Shown here piece after piece: positions 9,074 to 16,456 of a stretch of DNA of 18,572 bases. Position numbers and translations under genes: made by a program. This DNA comes from Clostridia bacterium. Lineage in GTDB: Bacteria > Bacillota > Clostridia > Christensenellales > Aristaeellaceae. How positions within the stretch are numbered: position 1 is the first letter of the stretch; every line of letters begins with the position of its first letter. The notes under the pieces were generated by a model. That model saw nothing but the letters and a program-made list of their open reading frames with translations. It was not told the DNA's origin and searched no databases. The DNA is taken from NCBI GenBank assembly GCA_900769075.1, contig CAAGFE010000049.1, forward strand, positions 1-18,572, in the 5' to 3' direction.

Positions 9074-11434
9074 ATGTTTGCAAATACCAGCGAATCCGGC
9101 CTTGAATCCCTGATCGTCAAGTGGCTCGTCGAACACAACGGCTACGAGCAGGGCCACAGCCACGACTTCAACGTGGAATACGCTGTGGACACGGTGCGTC
9201 TGTTCCGCTTCCTCAAGGACACACAGCCGGACGCCGTGAAAAAGCTCCAGCTGGAAACCAGCCCGCAGAAGACGGCACAGTTCCTCGCCCGCGTGCGCGA
9301 TGAGATCACCAAGCGCGGTATTGTGGATGTGCTGCGCAAGGGCATCAAGGCTTATCCCGCCAGCCTCGTCATGTTCTATATGACGCCCAGCGTGAACAAC
9401 CCCGCTGCGGCAGCACTGTATGCGAAGAACATCTTCAGCGTTACGCGCCAGCTCCATTTCTCGCCCGACGCTACCAAGCTGTCGCTGGATCTGTGCATTT
9501 TCATCAACGGTCTGCCGATCATCACCTTCGAGCTGAAAAACCAGCTGACCAAGCAGAATGTGGACGATGCGGTCTATCAGTACCAGCGTGACCGCAGCCC
9601 GAAGGAGCTGTTGTTCCAATTCACCCGCTGCATGGTGCACTTTGCGGTGGACGATGCGCAGGTCAAATTCTGCACACGCCTGCAGGGCAAGGAAAGCTGG
9701 TTTTTGCCCTTCAACAAGGGCTACAAGGACGGCGCAGGCAATCCGCCCAACCCAGACGGCCTAATGACGGATTACCTGTGGAAGCAGATTCTGACCCGGG
9801 ACATGCTCTCGCGCATCATCGAGAACTACGCCACGCTGGTCGAGGAAAAGGACGAGGAAACCGGCAAAACCCGGTATAGGCAAATCTTCCCGCGCTATCA
9901 TCAGCTGATGGCGGTGGAAAGCCTGCTGGCAGATGTGAAGAAGAACGGTGTCGGCAAGCGCTATCTCATCCAGCACAGCGCGGGCAGCGGCAAGTCCAAT
10001 TCCATTGCATGGCTGGCGCATCAGCTGACCGGGCTTGAGGATGCACAGGGCAATCTGCTGGTGGATTCCGTCATCGTGGTTACCGACCGCGTGGTGCTGG
10101 ACAAGCAAATCCGCGATACCATCCGACAGTTTGCGCAGACGCGCAATATCGTCGCTTGGGCGGAGCACTCCGGCGATCTGCGCAAAGCCATCGAGGACGG
10201 GCGGCGCATCATCATCACGACCATCGAGAAATTCCCGTATGTCCTCCCCGAGATCGGTGAGGATCACAAGGATCGGCATTTTGCCATCATCATTGACGAG
10301 GCACATTCCAGCCAGAACGGAAAAACTGCGGGCAAGATGAACATGACGCTGTCCGCCATCATGTCCGACCCGGATATGGATAACGAGGACAAGATCAACG
10401 CCATGTGCGAGGGCAAAAAGCTGCTGACCAATGCCAGCTACTTTGCCTTCACTGCTACGCCGAAAAACAAGACGCTGGAAACCTTCGGTACGGCGTATGA
10501 GGACGCCGGTGTCATCAAGCACCGTCCCTTCCATGTGTACACCATGAAGCAGGCCATTCAGGAGGGCTTCATTCTGGACGTGCTGAAATACTATACGCCC
10601 ATCGACAGCTACTACCGGCTGAAGAAAACGGTGGAGGATGACCCGATGTTCGACAAGAAGAAGGCGCAGAAAAAGCTCCGCGCCTTCGTCGAGAATCAGA
10701 CGTTCACCATCGCGCAGAAGGCCGACATGATGGTCAGCCACTTCCACGAGCAGGTCATCGCCAAGGGCAAGATCGGCGGTCAGGCGCGCGCCATGATCAT
10801 CACCAGCAACATTGAGCGCTGCATTGAATACTATCACGCTGTGAACAAGTGCCTGGCCAACCGGCACAGCCCGTACAAGGCCATCATCGCCTTTTCTGGC
10901 GAGAAGCAGCTGGACAAGGATGCGGCAGCAGTGACCTCCGCCGGGCTGAACGGCTTCCCGGACGCTGCTATTCCCAAGGCATTCAAAAAGGACCCGTACC
11001 GTTTCCTGATCGTGGCGGATATGTTCCAGACCGGGTATGACGAGCCGCTGCTGCACACGATGTATGTGGACAAGCAGCTCTACGACATTAAGGCGGTGCA
11101 AACCCTCAGCCGCCTGAACCGTTCCTGCCCGAAAAAATACGATACCTTCGTGCTGGACTTCTTCAACGATCCGAATGACATCATTGACTCCTTTTCCCGT
11201 TACTACAAGACCACGCTGCTGTCCGGCGAAACCGACCCCAACAAGCTGTATGATCTGATTGCCGACATGGAGAGCTATCAGGTGTTCAGCGATGAGCACG
11301 TCGAGCAGCTGGTCAACCGTTATCTGGACGGCGCAGACCGCGATCAGCTTGACCCCACGCTGGATGCCTGCGCATCCGTGTACAAACAGCTCGACACGGA
11401 TACAACTTCGGGAAGAAGAATATTCCTTCTGTAG
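9074..11434 (+). pseudogene. hsdR: Type I restriction endonuclease subunit HsdR, 3'-truncated
   Basis: The 786-residue frame keeps the N-terminal PD-(D/E)XK nuclease (D139, E153-L-K155), the SF2 translocase motifs SAGSGKS (302-308), DEAH (408-411) and TAT (460-462), and motif VI in LSRLNRS (678-684). HsdR of this type is usually about 1000 residues, with a C-terminal helical domain needed to dock on the methyltransferase. Here family-like sequence stops near residue 776 (about 11402), and an unrelated tail of about 10 residues runs to a stop at 11434. The truncation point coincides with the end of the converging minus-strand gene, so a deletion or rearrangement joined the two. GGAGG (9059-9063) precedes the ATG. 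Restriction is probably lost; partial activity cannot be excluded. Confidence 0.88.
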
Positions 11435-12105
11435 CAAAGATACTGCAGAAATTGTTTTGCAATAAACCACAGCCTATAAATTAAGCGGTAATCATTAGTG
11501 GGTGCAAATTCAAAAAGCATGGATGAGCTGAGGGCAATGGGCGGTTCATTCAACTTTACGCTAAGCTTTCTGGAAATGCTAAATCTCACAGAAACCTGTA
11601 CGTTGTCAACCATAAAGATTTGAGGTTCCGTTGTAGTGTCATCAAAACTCTGAGTTGTAACAGTAAATACTCCCGTCTCATTAAAGCTATCCACATCCAT
11701 TGCATAGCCAAACCCTTGATTGACTGGATGGATGCAATTAATCACAGGGCTGGTAAATGACATTCTGGCGATACTATCCCGTACGCACCTACATCTGATG
11801 TAGGCAATAATAGGGATGAACAAAACAGAGTTTTGGCTTCCAATACGTCCCCCTTGCTTGGTTATGAAAATGAAAGTAGTTCCGGTTTCATTGCATTTTC
11901 CAGTTAGGTACGGCTCATCCATGGTTAATGGGTTACCTCTTGTGTAGACACCTTTTGCCAGAGGAGTCAGTATCCAGTTCGTCAGAATAGTATCCCTTTT
12001 ATCTAGTGGAGGAACCAGTCGCAGTTCCTCACCGCTAAATATGAAAGTGAATTCAATGTTCTTATATTCACATGTTCCGGAATATGTATTGGATTCAAAA
12101 GCCAT
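11344..12105 (-). pseudogene. Unknown beta-rich protein, 3'-truncated; possibly ApeA N-terminal-domain-like
   Basis: The minus-strand frame codes for 253 residues. The last 20-25 are antisense to hsdR, so the genuine part ends near 11405-11410. It begins MAFESNTYSGTCEYK and is beta-strand rich, with no TM helix or catalytic motif I can name. The end of the retained part (TNDYRLIYRLWFIAKQF) is helical. The pattern reminds me of the N-terminal domain of ApeA-type HEPN antiphage proteins, in which case the missing C-terminus would carry the HEPN RNase; this is recall, not a search result. The start at 12105 is supported by an AAGGCGGTG site and a promoter at 12136-12164. A longer in-frame start at 12213 would cross that promoter. 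Confidence 0.6.
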
Positions 12106-12135
12106 GGAATTCACCGCCTTTCTTGGTTCAGAAAT

Positions 12136-12164
12136 ATTATATTGCGTTTTCCCCCTCTTTACAA
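12136..12164 (-). promoter_or_regulatory. Promoter of the truncated minus-strand gene
   Basis: On the minus strand, TTGTAA (12164-12159) and TATAAT (12141-12136) are 17 bp apart. Transcription would start near 12129, leaving a leader of about 24 nt that contains the ribosome-binding site of the gene starting at 12105. Confidence 0.65.
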
Positions 12165-12185
12165 GCACATCATCCAACTGTGCTA

Positions 12186-12479
12186 TCACCTGCGCATTGC
12201 CGCTCTTGTACATCTCTCGACCTTCTTCACGAATTTAGCCAACTTCACCTTCTCTTTCTCCGGATAGCCAGATTCCACGACCACCTCCGTGAGCGCTCCG
12301 ATGATATCGCGGATGGGGATGCCGTGCAAATCGAAAATGCCTTTTCTGCTTTCCAACTTCTCTATGATACGCTCCATCGCCTCAGTAGTCAGCTTCCAGA
12401 ACTCCCCTGCTGCCTCCGCTGCACCGTTTGTGAGAGTGCCCTGGCTGGCGTAAATCAAATCCTGAAAGATGTCGCACAA
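12186..12479 (-). CDS. Small unknown protein, possibly incomplete
   Basis: This is a 97-aa mostly helical, charged protein on the minus strand that I do not recognise. The segment EFWKLTTEAMERIIEKLESRKGIFDLHGIP and the lysine-rich end (VKLAKFVKKVER) read like genuine protein, unlike the opposite-strand frames. The start is uncertain: only a TTG (12477-12479) is available, without a convincing ribosome-binding site, and it lies inside the first copy of the iteron/promoter module. The 5' end may therefore have been replaced. At its 3' end, another frame (from 12213) continues with MYKSGNAQVIAQLDDVL, which would extend the last helix naturally, so a frameshift near 12213 is possible. Confidence 0.45.
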   Translation of the reverse strand: MCDIFQDLIYASQGTLTNGAAEAAGEFWKLTTEAMERIIEKLESRKGIFDLHGIPIRDIIGALTEVVVESGYPEKEKVKLAKFVKKVERCTRAAMRR

Positions 12480-12544
12480 TGCCGCAGGAGGCCCATGGCA
12501 ATACGTGCTATCATATAAACAGCCAAGAAAGGACGAGAGAGCAT
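12456..12544 (+). repeat. Iteron/promoter module, copy 1 (degenerate)
   Basis: Contains two 10-bp iterons (TGTCGCACAA, TGCCGCAGGA; 12470-12489), a GGCCCATGGCAATACG spacer and TGC-TATCAT at 12506-12514 in place of the extended -10, then AAGGACGAGAGAGCAT. It matches copies 3-5 along about 90 bp with the most substitutions. It is followed only by a 5-codon reading frame. Confidence 0.7.
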
Positions 12545-12560
12545 CGATGAAGAAAAAGCA

Positions 12561-12650
12561 TTAACAAACTTAAGACAGTTTAGGACAACTTGGGACAATT
12601 CCGGACAGTTTGGTACAAAATACTGTGCTATAATGGTAGGGTCAAAGAGG
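12561..12650 (+). repeat. Iteron/promoter module, copy 2: six phased 10-bp iterons plus promoter
   Basis: Six consecutive 10-bp units start at 12561, 12571, 12581, 12591, 12601 and 12611. The inner ones are TAAGACAGTT, TAGGACAACT, TGGGACAATT and CCGGACAGTT (consensus about TRGGACARYT). They are followed by TGC-TATAAT (12626-12634) and a GTCAAAGAGG leader ending at an ATG at 12651. The iteron sequence has diverged from copies 3-5 (TCGCACAATG type; 7 of 10 positions shared by the best pair), but architecture and period are the same. Confidence 0.8.
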
Positions 12651-12778
12651 ATGGTTCTGGTCTATCCTTTGTCTATGAGCTTTTTTCCACTCAACGGGTT
12701 TTTCGCTGGATGCCGAACAGTTTGTCTTGCACGGAATGCTCGTCATGCCCCGCAGAAAGTCATTGGTACCCTGCCTAC

Positions 12779-12900
12779 GCGAATCGACCCCTGAAAGTTG
12801 GCGCACGATGTCGCATCATGTCGCACAATGTCGCAAGACGCCCAAGTCAATATGTGCTATAATGTAAACTGTCAAAGAAGGACGAGAACGCATAATGCAG
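12779..12900 (+). repeat. Iteron/promoter module, copy 3
   Basis: Begins with CGAATCGACCCCTGAAAGTT, then four 10-bp iterons at 12801-12840 (TCGCATCATG, TCGCACAATG and variants), CCCAAGTCAA, and an extended -10, TGC-TATAAT (12855-12863). The leader contains AAGAAGGACGAGAACGCAT before an ATG at 12895. No -35 hexamer is visible; the iterons occupy that place. The following 53-codon frame (12895-13056) has unproven coding value. Confidence 0.85.
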
Positions 12901-13039
12901 CCCAACGTCTGGAAAAAATCGCCACGGGCAACTTGTCCTCTTGCCGAGCCCCTGACGACGCGCCGTTTCACAAGCAATATGGTTGTTGCGTATGATGGTA
13001 TCCTTACTCTGCAATATTGGGAGTCATCTGCACCCCGAC

Positions 13040-13145
13040 ACGAATCGACCCCTTAAAAGTTGTCGCACAATGTCGCACGATGTCGCATGATGCCCAAGTC
13101 AATACCTGCTATAATGTAAACTGTCAAAGAAGGACGAGAGAGCAT
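13040..13145 (+). repeat. Iteron/promoter module, copy 4
   Basis: Begins with CGAATCGACCCCTTAAAAGT, then three 10-bp iterons at 13061-13090 (TGTCGCACAA, TGTCGCACGA, TGTCGCATGA), TGCCCAAGTC, and TGC-TATAAT ending at 13115. The leader AAGAAGGACGAGAGAGCAT lacks the ATG found in copies 3 and 5, so translation after it is not a shared feature. Confidence 0.85.
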
Positions 13146-13160
13146 ACCCTGCCCGGCGCA

Positions 13161-13265
13161 ACCCGAACATAAAAGTTGTCACCGAATGTCACCAGAAGTC
13201 GCGAGACGCCCAAGGCAATATGTGCTATAATGTAAACTGTCAAAGAAGGGCGAGAACGCATGATG
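13161..13265 (+). repeat. Iteron/promoter module, copy 5 (parM-proximal)
   Basis: Contains iterons TGTCACCGAA, TGTCACCAGA and AGTCGCGAGA (13177-13206), CGCCCAAGGC, TGC-TATAAT (13223-13231) and the leader AAGAAGGGCGAGAACGCAT, then ATG at 13263. Similarity to copy 3 continues about 50 bp into the following 41-codon frame (13263-13388; both start MQP and share PRA), so the duplicated unit is longer than the promoter itself. Confidence 0.85.
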
Positions 13266-13452
13266 CAGCCCTGCATCGGAGAAAATCATCCACGGGCAGT
13301 ACATCCGGTTGATCAGATAGAAACCAAACCAGCGTTGTCGGAAAAACCGTCAGCGCTTTTTCTTCGCCCTAAACCTGAAAGGCGGTGATTCTATGTGATG
13401 CCTACATTCCCTTCCCTATCTCCGTTTCCAAACGGAGCGTCCCCTTTTCTCG

Positions 13453-13483
13453 GACAGGCTTCATGGCCTGTCTTTTCTATTTT
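13453..13483 (+). terminator. Terminator or attenuator upstream of parM
   Basis: GACAGGC (13453-13459) and GCCTGTC (13466-13472) form a 7-bp stem with a 6-nt loop, followed by TTTTCTATTTT. It lies between the last promoter module and parM, with only 28 bp left before the parM start. A second short palindrome, CTCCGTTT/AAACGGAG (13420-13437), precedes it. Transcripts from module 5 must read through it to express parM, so it may act as an attenuator. Confidence 0.75.
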
Positions 13484-13511
13484 CACCAAACAATCGAAAG
13501 AGAGGTACTTT

Positions 13512-14438
13512 ATGAAACAACTTAAGAACATGCAAATCATTGGAATTGACAATGGCTACGGCAACCTGAAAACCGCCAGCGGCATCTTTCCCGCCAGCGT
13601 CCTGACCTTCGACCACGAACCCGTCCACGCACAGGACTTGCTGGTTTACGACGGCAAATACCACGTCATCGGCAGCGGACACCGGGAGTTCACCCAGGAC
13701 AAGGTCAGCAACCCGGATCACTATATCCTGACACTCGCCGGCATCGGACAGGAGCTGTGGGCGCACAGGATGACCGAGGCCCGCGTCTACATCGCTGCCG
13801 GCCTGCCCCTGACCTGGGTGGAATCCCAGCGCGAGAGCTTCCGAGCCTACCTGCTCCAGAACGATCATGTGGATTTCATCTGGCGCGGCATCGAATACCA
13901 CGTCGATATCGTGGGCGCGGACGTGTACGCGCAGGGATTCTCCGCCATCGTGCCTATGCTCAGGCAGTTCAAGGGCGTGAACATGCTCTGTGACATCGGC
14001 AACGGCACCATGAACATCATGACCATTCAGGACCGGCGCGCCGTCATGGACCAGTGCTTCACGGAGAAGTACGGCACCTATCAGTGTATGCTCCGGGCAC
14101 GCGAGGCCCTGACGCAGCGGTTCGGACGCACCGTGCCGGATGCCGTCATCGACGAGGTACTCCGAAACGGCGACGCGGACATCGGGCGCGACTATGTGGA
14201 AACCATCCGCGAGGTTGCCGCCGGTTATGCGGCAGAGATCATGCGCAGGCTGCGCGAGCACGAATACGACCCGCAGACCATGCGCCTGTGGATCGTTGGC
14301 GGCGGCGGATGCCTGCTGCGCCACTTCGGCGAGTATGACCGCGACCGTGTGACCATCATCGACAATATTCACGCCAACGCCGAGGGCTATGAATACCTCG
14401 CGGAGCGGCGTCTCAGGCGCGAGGGAGCTGCCGGATGA
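13512..14438 (+). CDS. parM: ParM-like actin-type plasmid segregation ATPase
   Basis: The 308-aa protein has the actin-fold nucleotide-binding signatures in order: phosphate-1 loop GIDNGYGNLK (11-20), phosphate-2 loop DIGNGTMNI (161-169) and adenosine motif IVGGGG (261-266). Length is close to R1 ParM (320). Members polymerise into filaments that push DNA copies apart when capped by ParR bound to the centromere. The ATG at 13512 follows an AGAGAGG site; an upstream extension in frame has no such site. The stop overlaps the parR start (ATGA). The iteron array upstream is the natural place for parC. On an integrated element it would act in an excised circular form; an Alp-type role outside segregation is possible. 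Confidence 0.88.
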   Translation: MKQLKNMQIIGIDNGYGNLKTASGIFPASVLTFDHEPVHAQDLLVYDGKYHVIGSGHREFTQDKVSNPDHYILTLAGIGQELWAHRMTEARVYIAAGLPLTWVESQRESFRAYLLQNDHVDFIWRGIEYHVDIVGADVYAQGFSAIVPMLRQFKGVNMLCDIGNGTMNIMTIQDRRAVMDQCFTEKYGTYQCMLRAREALTQRFGRTVPDAVIDEVLRNGDADIGRDYVETIREVAAGYAAEIMRRLREHEYDPQTMRLWIVGGGGCLLRHFGEYDRDRVTIIDNIHANAEGYEYLAERRLRREGAAG

Positions 14439-14779
14439 GCCAGATGTTCCGTACCACTCTCCGGCTCGATCTGGACAAACCTGCCAGCAGGCAAGCCGCT
14501 GCGCTGTTGCGTCAGCTTCATGCACAGCGCGGCTTGTCCTACAGCGCGCTGATCGTTCCGGCGGTCAATGCCTATTATGGCAAGGCGTCCTCGGATGAAA
14601 GCCTGCGAGAGACGATTCGCACCATCGTCCGGGATGAGCTGGCGGCTACGCCTGTTCAGCTTGGCGATCTGCTGAAAGCACTGAACATGATCGCACCACC
14701 AACAGCTCCTTCTCCCATCCGAAGTGACGAGCCCGACGATGATGACCTTGACGACGCTCTGGACAGCTTCGGCTGCTGA
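14435..14779 (+). CDS. parR: ParR-like centromere-binding protein (putative)
   Basis: The 114-aa protein is translationally coupled to parM (ATGA overlap). The N-terminus (FRTTLRLDLDKP, then a helix rich in Ala/Leu, about 15-50) looks like a ribbon-helix-helix DNA-binding fold, as in ParR. The C-terminus (about 80-114) is proline-rich then strongly acidic (DEPDDDDLDDALDSF), reminiscent of the flexible ParR tail that contacts ParM filaments. Assignment rests mainly on gene order and size, since ParR proteins are very divergent. It would bind the phased iterons at 12470-13206 and repress their promoters. Confidence 0.7.
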   Translation: MSQMFRTTLRLDLDKPASRQAAALLRQLHAQRGLSYSALIVPAVNAYYGKASSDESLRETIRTIVRDELAATPVQLGDLLKALNMIAPPTAPSPIRSDEPDDDDLDDALDSFGC

Positions 14780-14873
14780 TGCTCTTTGGTGCTCATGAGC
14801 ACCGCAATCCCGTGTCCAGCCTCGTAACGCGCGATACCTCCGGCACCAGAACGCACCAACGCGCACCATCCCC

Positions 14874-14920
14874 GCAAAGCAGGAAGCCATGCAGTCGAAC
14901 GCATGGCTTCCTGTCTTTGC
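14874..14920 (+). terminator. Long hairpin downstream of parR
   Basis: GCAAAG plus CAGGAAGCCATGC (14874-14892) pair with GCATGGCTTCCTG and CTTTGC (14901-14920). This gives a 19-bp stem with a single bulged T and an 8-nt loop. The stem contains its own A/T segments rather than a separate long U-tract, so it may be a terminator for parMR or a structural element of the transfer region. Confidence 0.6.
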
Positions 14921-15002
14921 GCCGGATGCAGGGCGGCAGCGCCTGCGCAGGATGCAAGGGGAAGCCCCTTGCCCGAAGTCCAGAGGCGGAGCGCTCTGGC
15001 CC

Positions 15003-15077
15003 ACGGCACTTTGCTGGATTCCGCAGGAAGACAGAAAGTGTCATAGTGGGTAGTTACACTTTCGCAGAAAGTGCCGT
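15003..15077 (+). other. Probable origin of transfer (oriT), MobV type
   Basis: Two nested inverted repeats lie directly upstream of the MobV gene. The outer arms are ACGGCACTTT (15003-15012) and AAAGTGCCGT (15068-15077). The inner arms are GAAAGTGT (15034-15041) and ACACTTTC (15056-15063), with the loop CATAGTGGGTAGTT. The ATAGTG core beside TTACACTTT resembles the pMV158-type nick region (TAGTGTG/TTA flanked by AAAGTATA/TATACTTT). The nick would fall inside 15045-15055 by analogy. Confidence 0.7.
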
Positions 15078-15140
15078 GCCCCCGTCACCCCGTGCCCCAA
15101 ACGCAACTTACAACACCCACCCAAGAAAGGAGGTGCTTCC

Positions 15141-16421
15141 ATGGCAAGAAACGATGGCGTGAACCGCACCACCGTCCGCAACCAACCCCGAACAGAAAGC
15201 AACATCGCCGATGCCGAAGCCCACAACGAGCGACAGAAAGCCTGCTACCGGAACGAGGATATTGTCCCCGAACGCAGCCACCTGAACATCCACTTCAAGA
15301 CGCCGTCCAGCAGCTATCAGGAGATGTTCCGGCAGATGGAGCAGGACGGAACCATTTCCACCCGAGGCCTTAAACAGGATGCCGTCCACTACGGCGAGCT
15401 GGTCTTCGACGTCAACTCCGCATATTTTCATAATCACGGCGGCTACGAATACGCCAAGGCGTTTTACGCCGAGGCATACAGGGCCGCCGTTGATATTGTC
15501 GGCGGCGAGCAGTACATTCTCTCCGCCGTCATGCACGCCGACGAGCGCAACCAGGGCATGAGCAAGGCCCTCGGCTATGACGTGTGGCACTACCATCTTC
15601 ATGTAGTCTATGTGCCCGTCGTCGAAAAACAGATTCTCTGGTCGAAGCGCTGCAAGGACCCGGCGCTAGTCGGCACCGTCAAAGAGACCATCATGCAGGT
15701 CAGCCACAGCAAGAAGTGGCAGTCCAGGCCTGTACTGGATGAATTCGGAGAGCCCTTGCGCACGAAAACCGGGAAGATCGTCCTGAAGAAATCCTACAGC
15801 GTTTTGCAGGATCAGTACCACGATGCCATGTTCGCGGCGGGCTACACCGATGTGGCGCGCGGCGAACGCGGCAGCACGGAAGAGCACCTGACCACCGTGC
15901 AGTTCAAGGTCATGAAGGAGCAGGAAGCCCTCGACACCATCATGGCGCAGCAGCAAAGCGCGGAGCAGGCCGTTCGTCTGGCACAGGCAAACCGGGAAGA
16001 AGCCGAACGTGAAGTCGAAGCCACAAAAAAGAAGATGGACGCACTTGTGAAGAGCGACAAAGAGGTCAAAGCATTCGTACAAAGCCTGGGTTCCGCAGAC
16101 GAGCTTCTGCCCGACACCGGGATGCTGGAAACCGCCAGGAGCTACCGTGAGAACAAGGCTCTCCCGGTCATCAAAAAGCTCGTCTGCAAGCTGAGAGAGG
16201 TCTATTCCCTGCTGGTCAACGAGCGCCAGAAGAACAACGATATGCTCAGAGAAACCGCCTACTGGAAGCGAAAAGCAGAACCCAATGAGCTCATGCAGGA
16301 GAAGGCTTCCAAACTGGACAGGCTGACCCGCACGCTCGGCTCGGATGAAATTGACAGGCTGCTGTCCCAGCGCAGCGCCCATGAACGCAGCTGGCGCAAG
16401 GCATGGGAGAACGAACGATGA
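15141..16421 (+). CDS. mobV: MobV/Pre-family relaxase (mobilisation protein)
   Basis: The 426-aa protein nicks oriT and pilots the single strand during conjugative mobilisation. Motif I, HNER (H28-R31), precedes NEDIVPERSHLNIHF (38-52), as in MobM-type relaxases where this His is the likely nucleophile. The metal-binding motif is HADE (132-135) with HYHLHVVYVP (150-159); the spacer between its halves is longer than in pMV158 MobM. Residues about 255-305 are Glu/Lys/Ala-rich and probably coiled coil. AAAGGAGG (15126-15133) supports the ATG. A probable oriT sits just upstream. No coupling protein or mating-pore genes are seen, so transfer would need a helper element. Confidence 0.92.
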   Translation: MARNDGVNRTTVRNQPRTESNIADAEAHNERQKACYRNEDIVPERSHLNIHFKTPSSSYQEMFRQMEQDGTISTRGLKQDAVHYGELVFDVNSAYFHNHGGYEYAKAFYAEAYRAAVDIVGGEQYILSAVMHADERNQGMSKALGYDVWHYHLHVVYVPVVEKQILWSKRCKDPALVGTVKETIMQVSHSKKWQSRPVLDEFGEPLRTKTGKIVLKKSYSVLQDQYHDAMFAAGYTDVARGERGSTEEHLTTVQFKVMKEQEALDTIMAQQQSAEQAVRLAQANREEAEREVEATKKKMDALVKSDKEVKAFVQSLGSADELLPDTGMLETARSYRENKALPVIKKLVCKLREVYSLLVNERQKNNDMLRETAYWKRKAEPNELMQEKASKLDRLTRTLGSDEIDRLLSQRSAHERSWRKAWENER

Positions 16422-16456
16422 CCCTTAAAACATTCTAATCAACGAAATATAAGGAA

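Noticed and set aside
12105..12213. Extended N-terminus (start at 12213) for the truncated minus-strand gene
   Set aside because: A TTGTAA-17-TATAAT promoter and an AAGGCGGTG site place the start at 12105. The extra codons may instead be the frameshifted end of the small upstream gene.
12072..12518. Plus-strand 148-codon frame
   Set aside because: It is antisense to the two minus-strand genes, has low-complexity His/Leu/Ser/Arg content and no ribosome-binding site; the minus-strand translation is far more protein-like.
12456..13265. CRISPR array
   Set aside because: Repeats are long, uneven in spacing (116-252 bp between -10s), contain promoters, and the inner 10-bp units have no spacers. 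No cas genes are present.
13395..13511. Upstream extension of the parM frame
   Set aside because: It crosses the terminator hairpin and lacks a ribosome-binding site; ATG 13512 has one and gives a normal ParM N-terminus.
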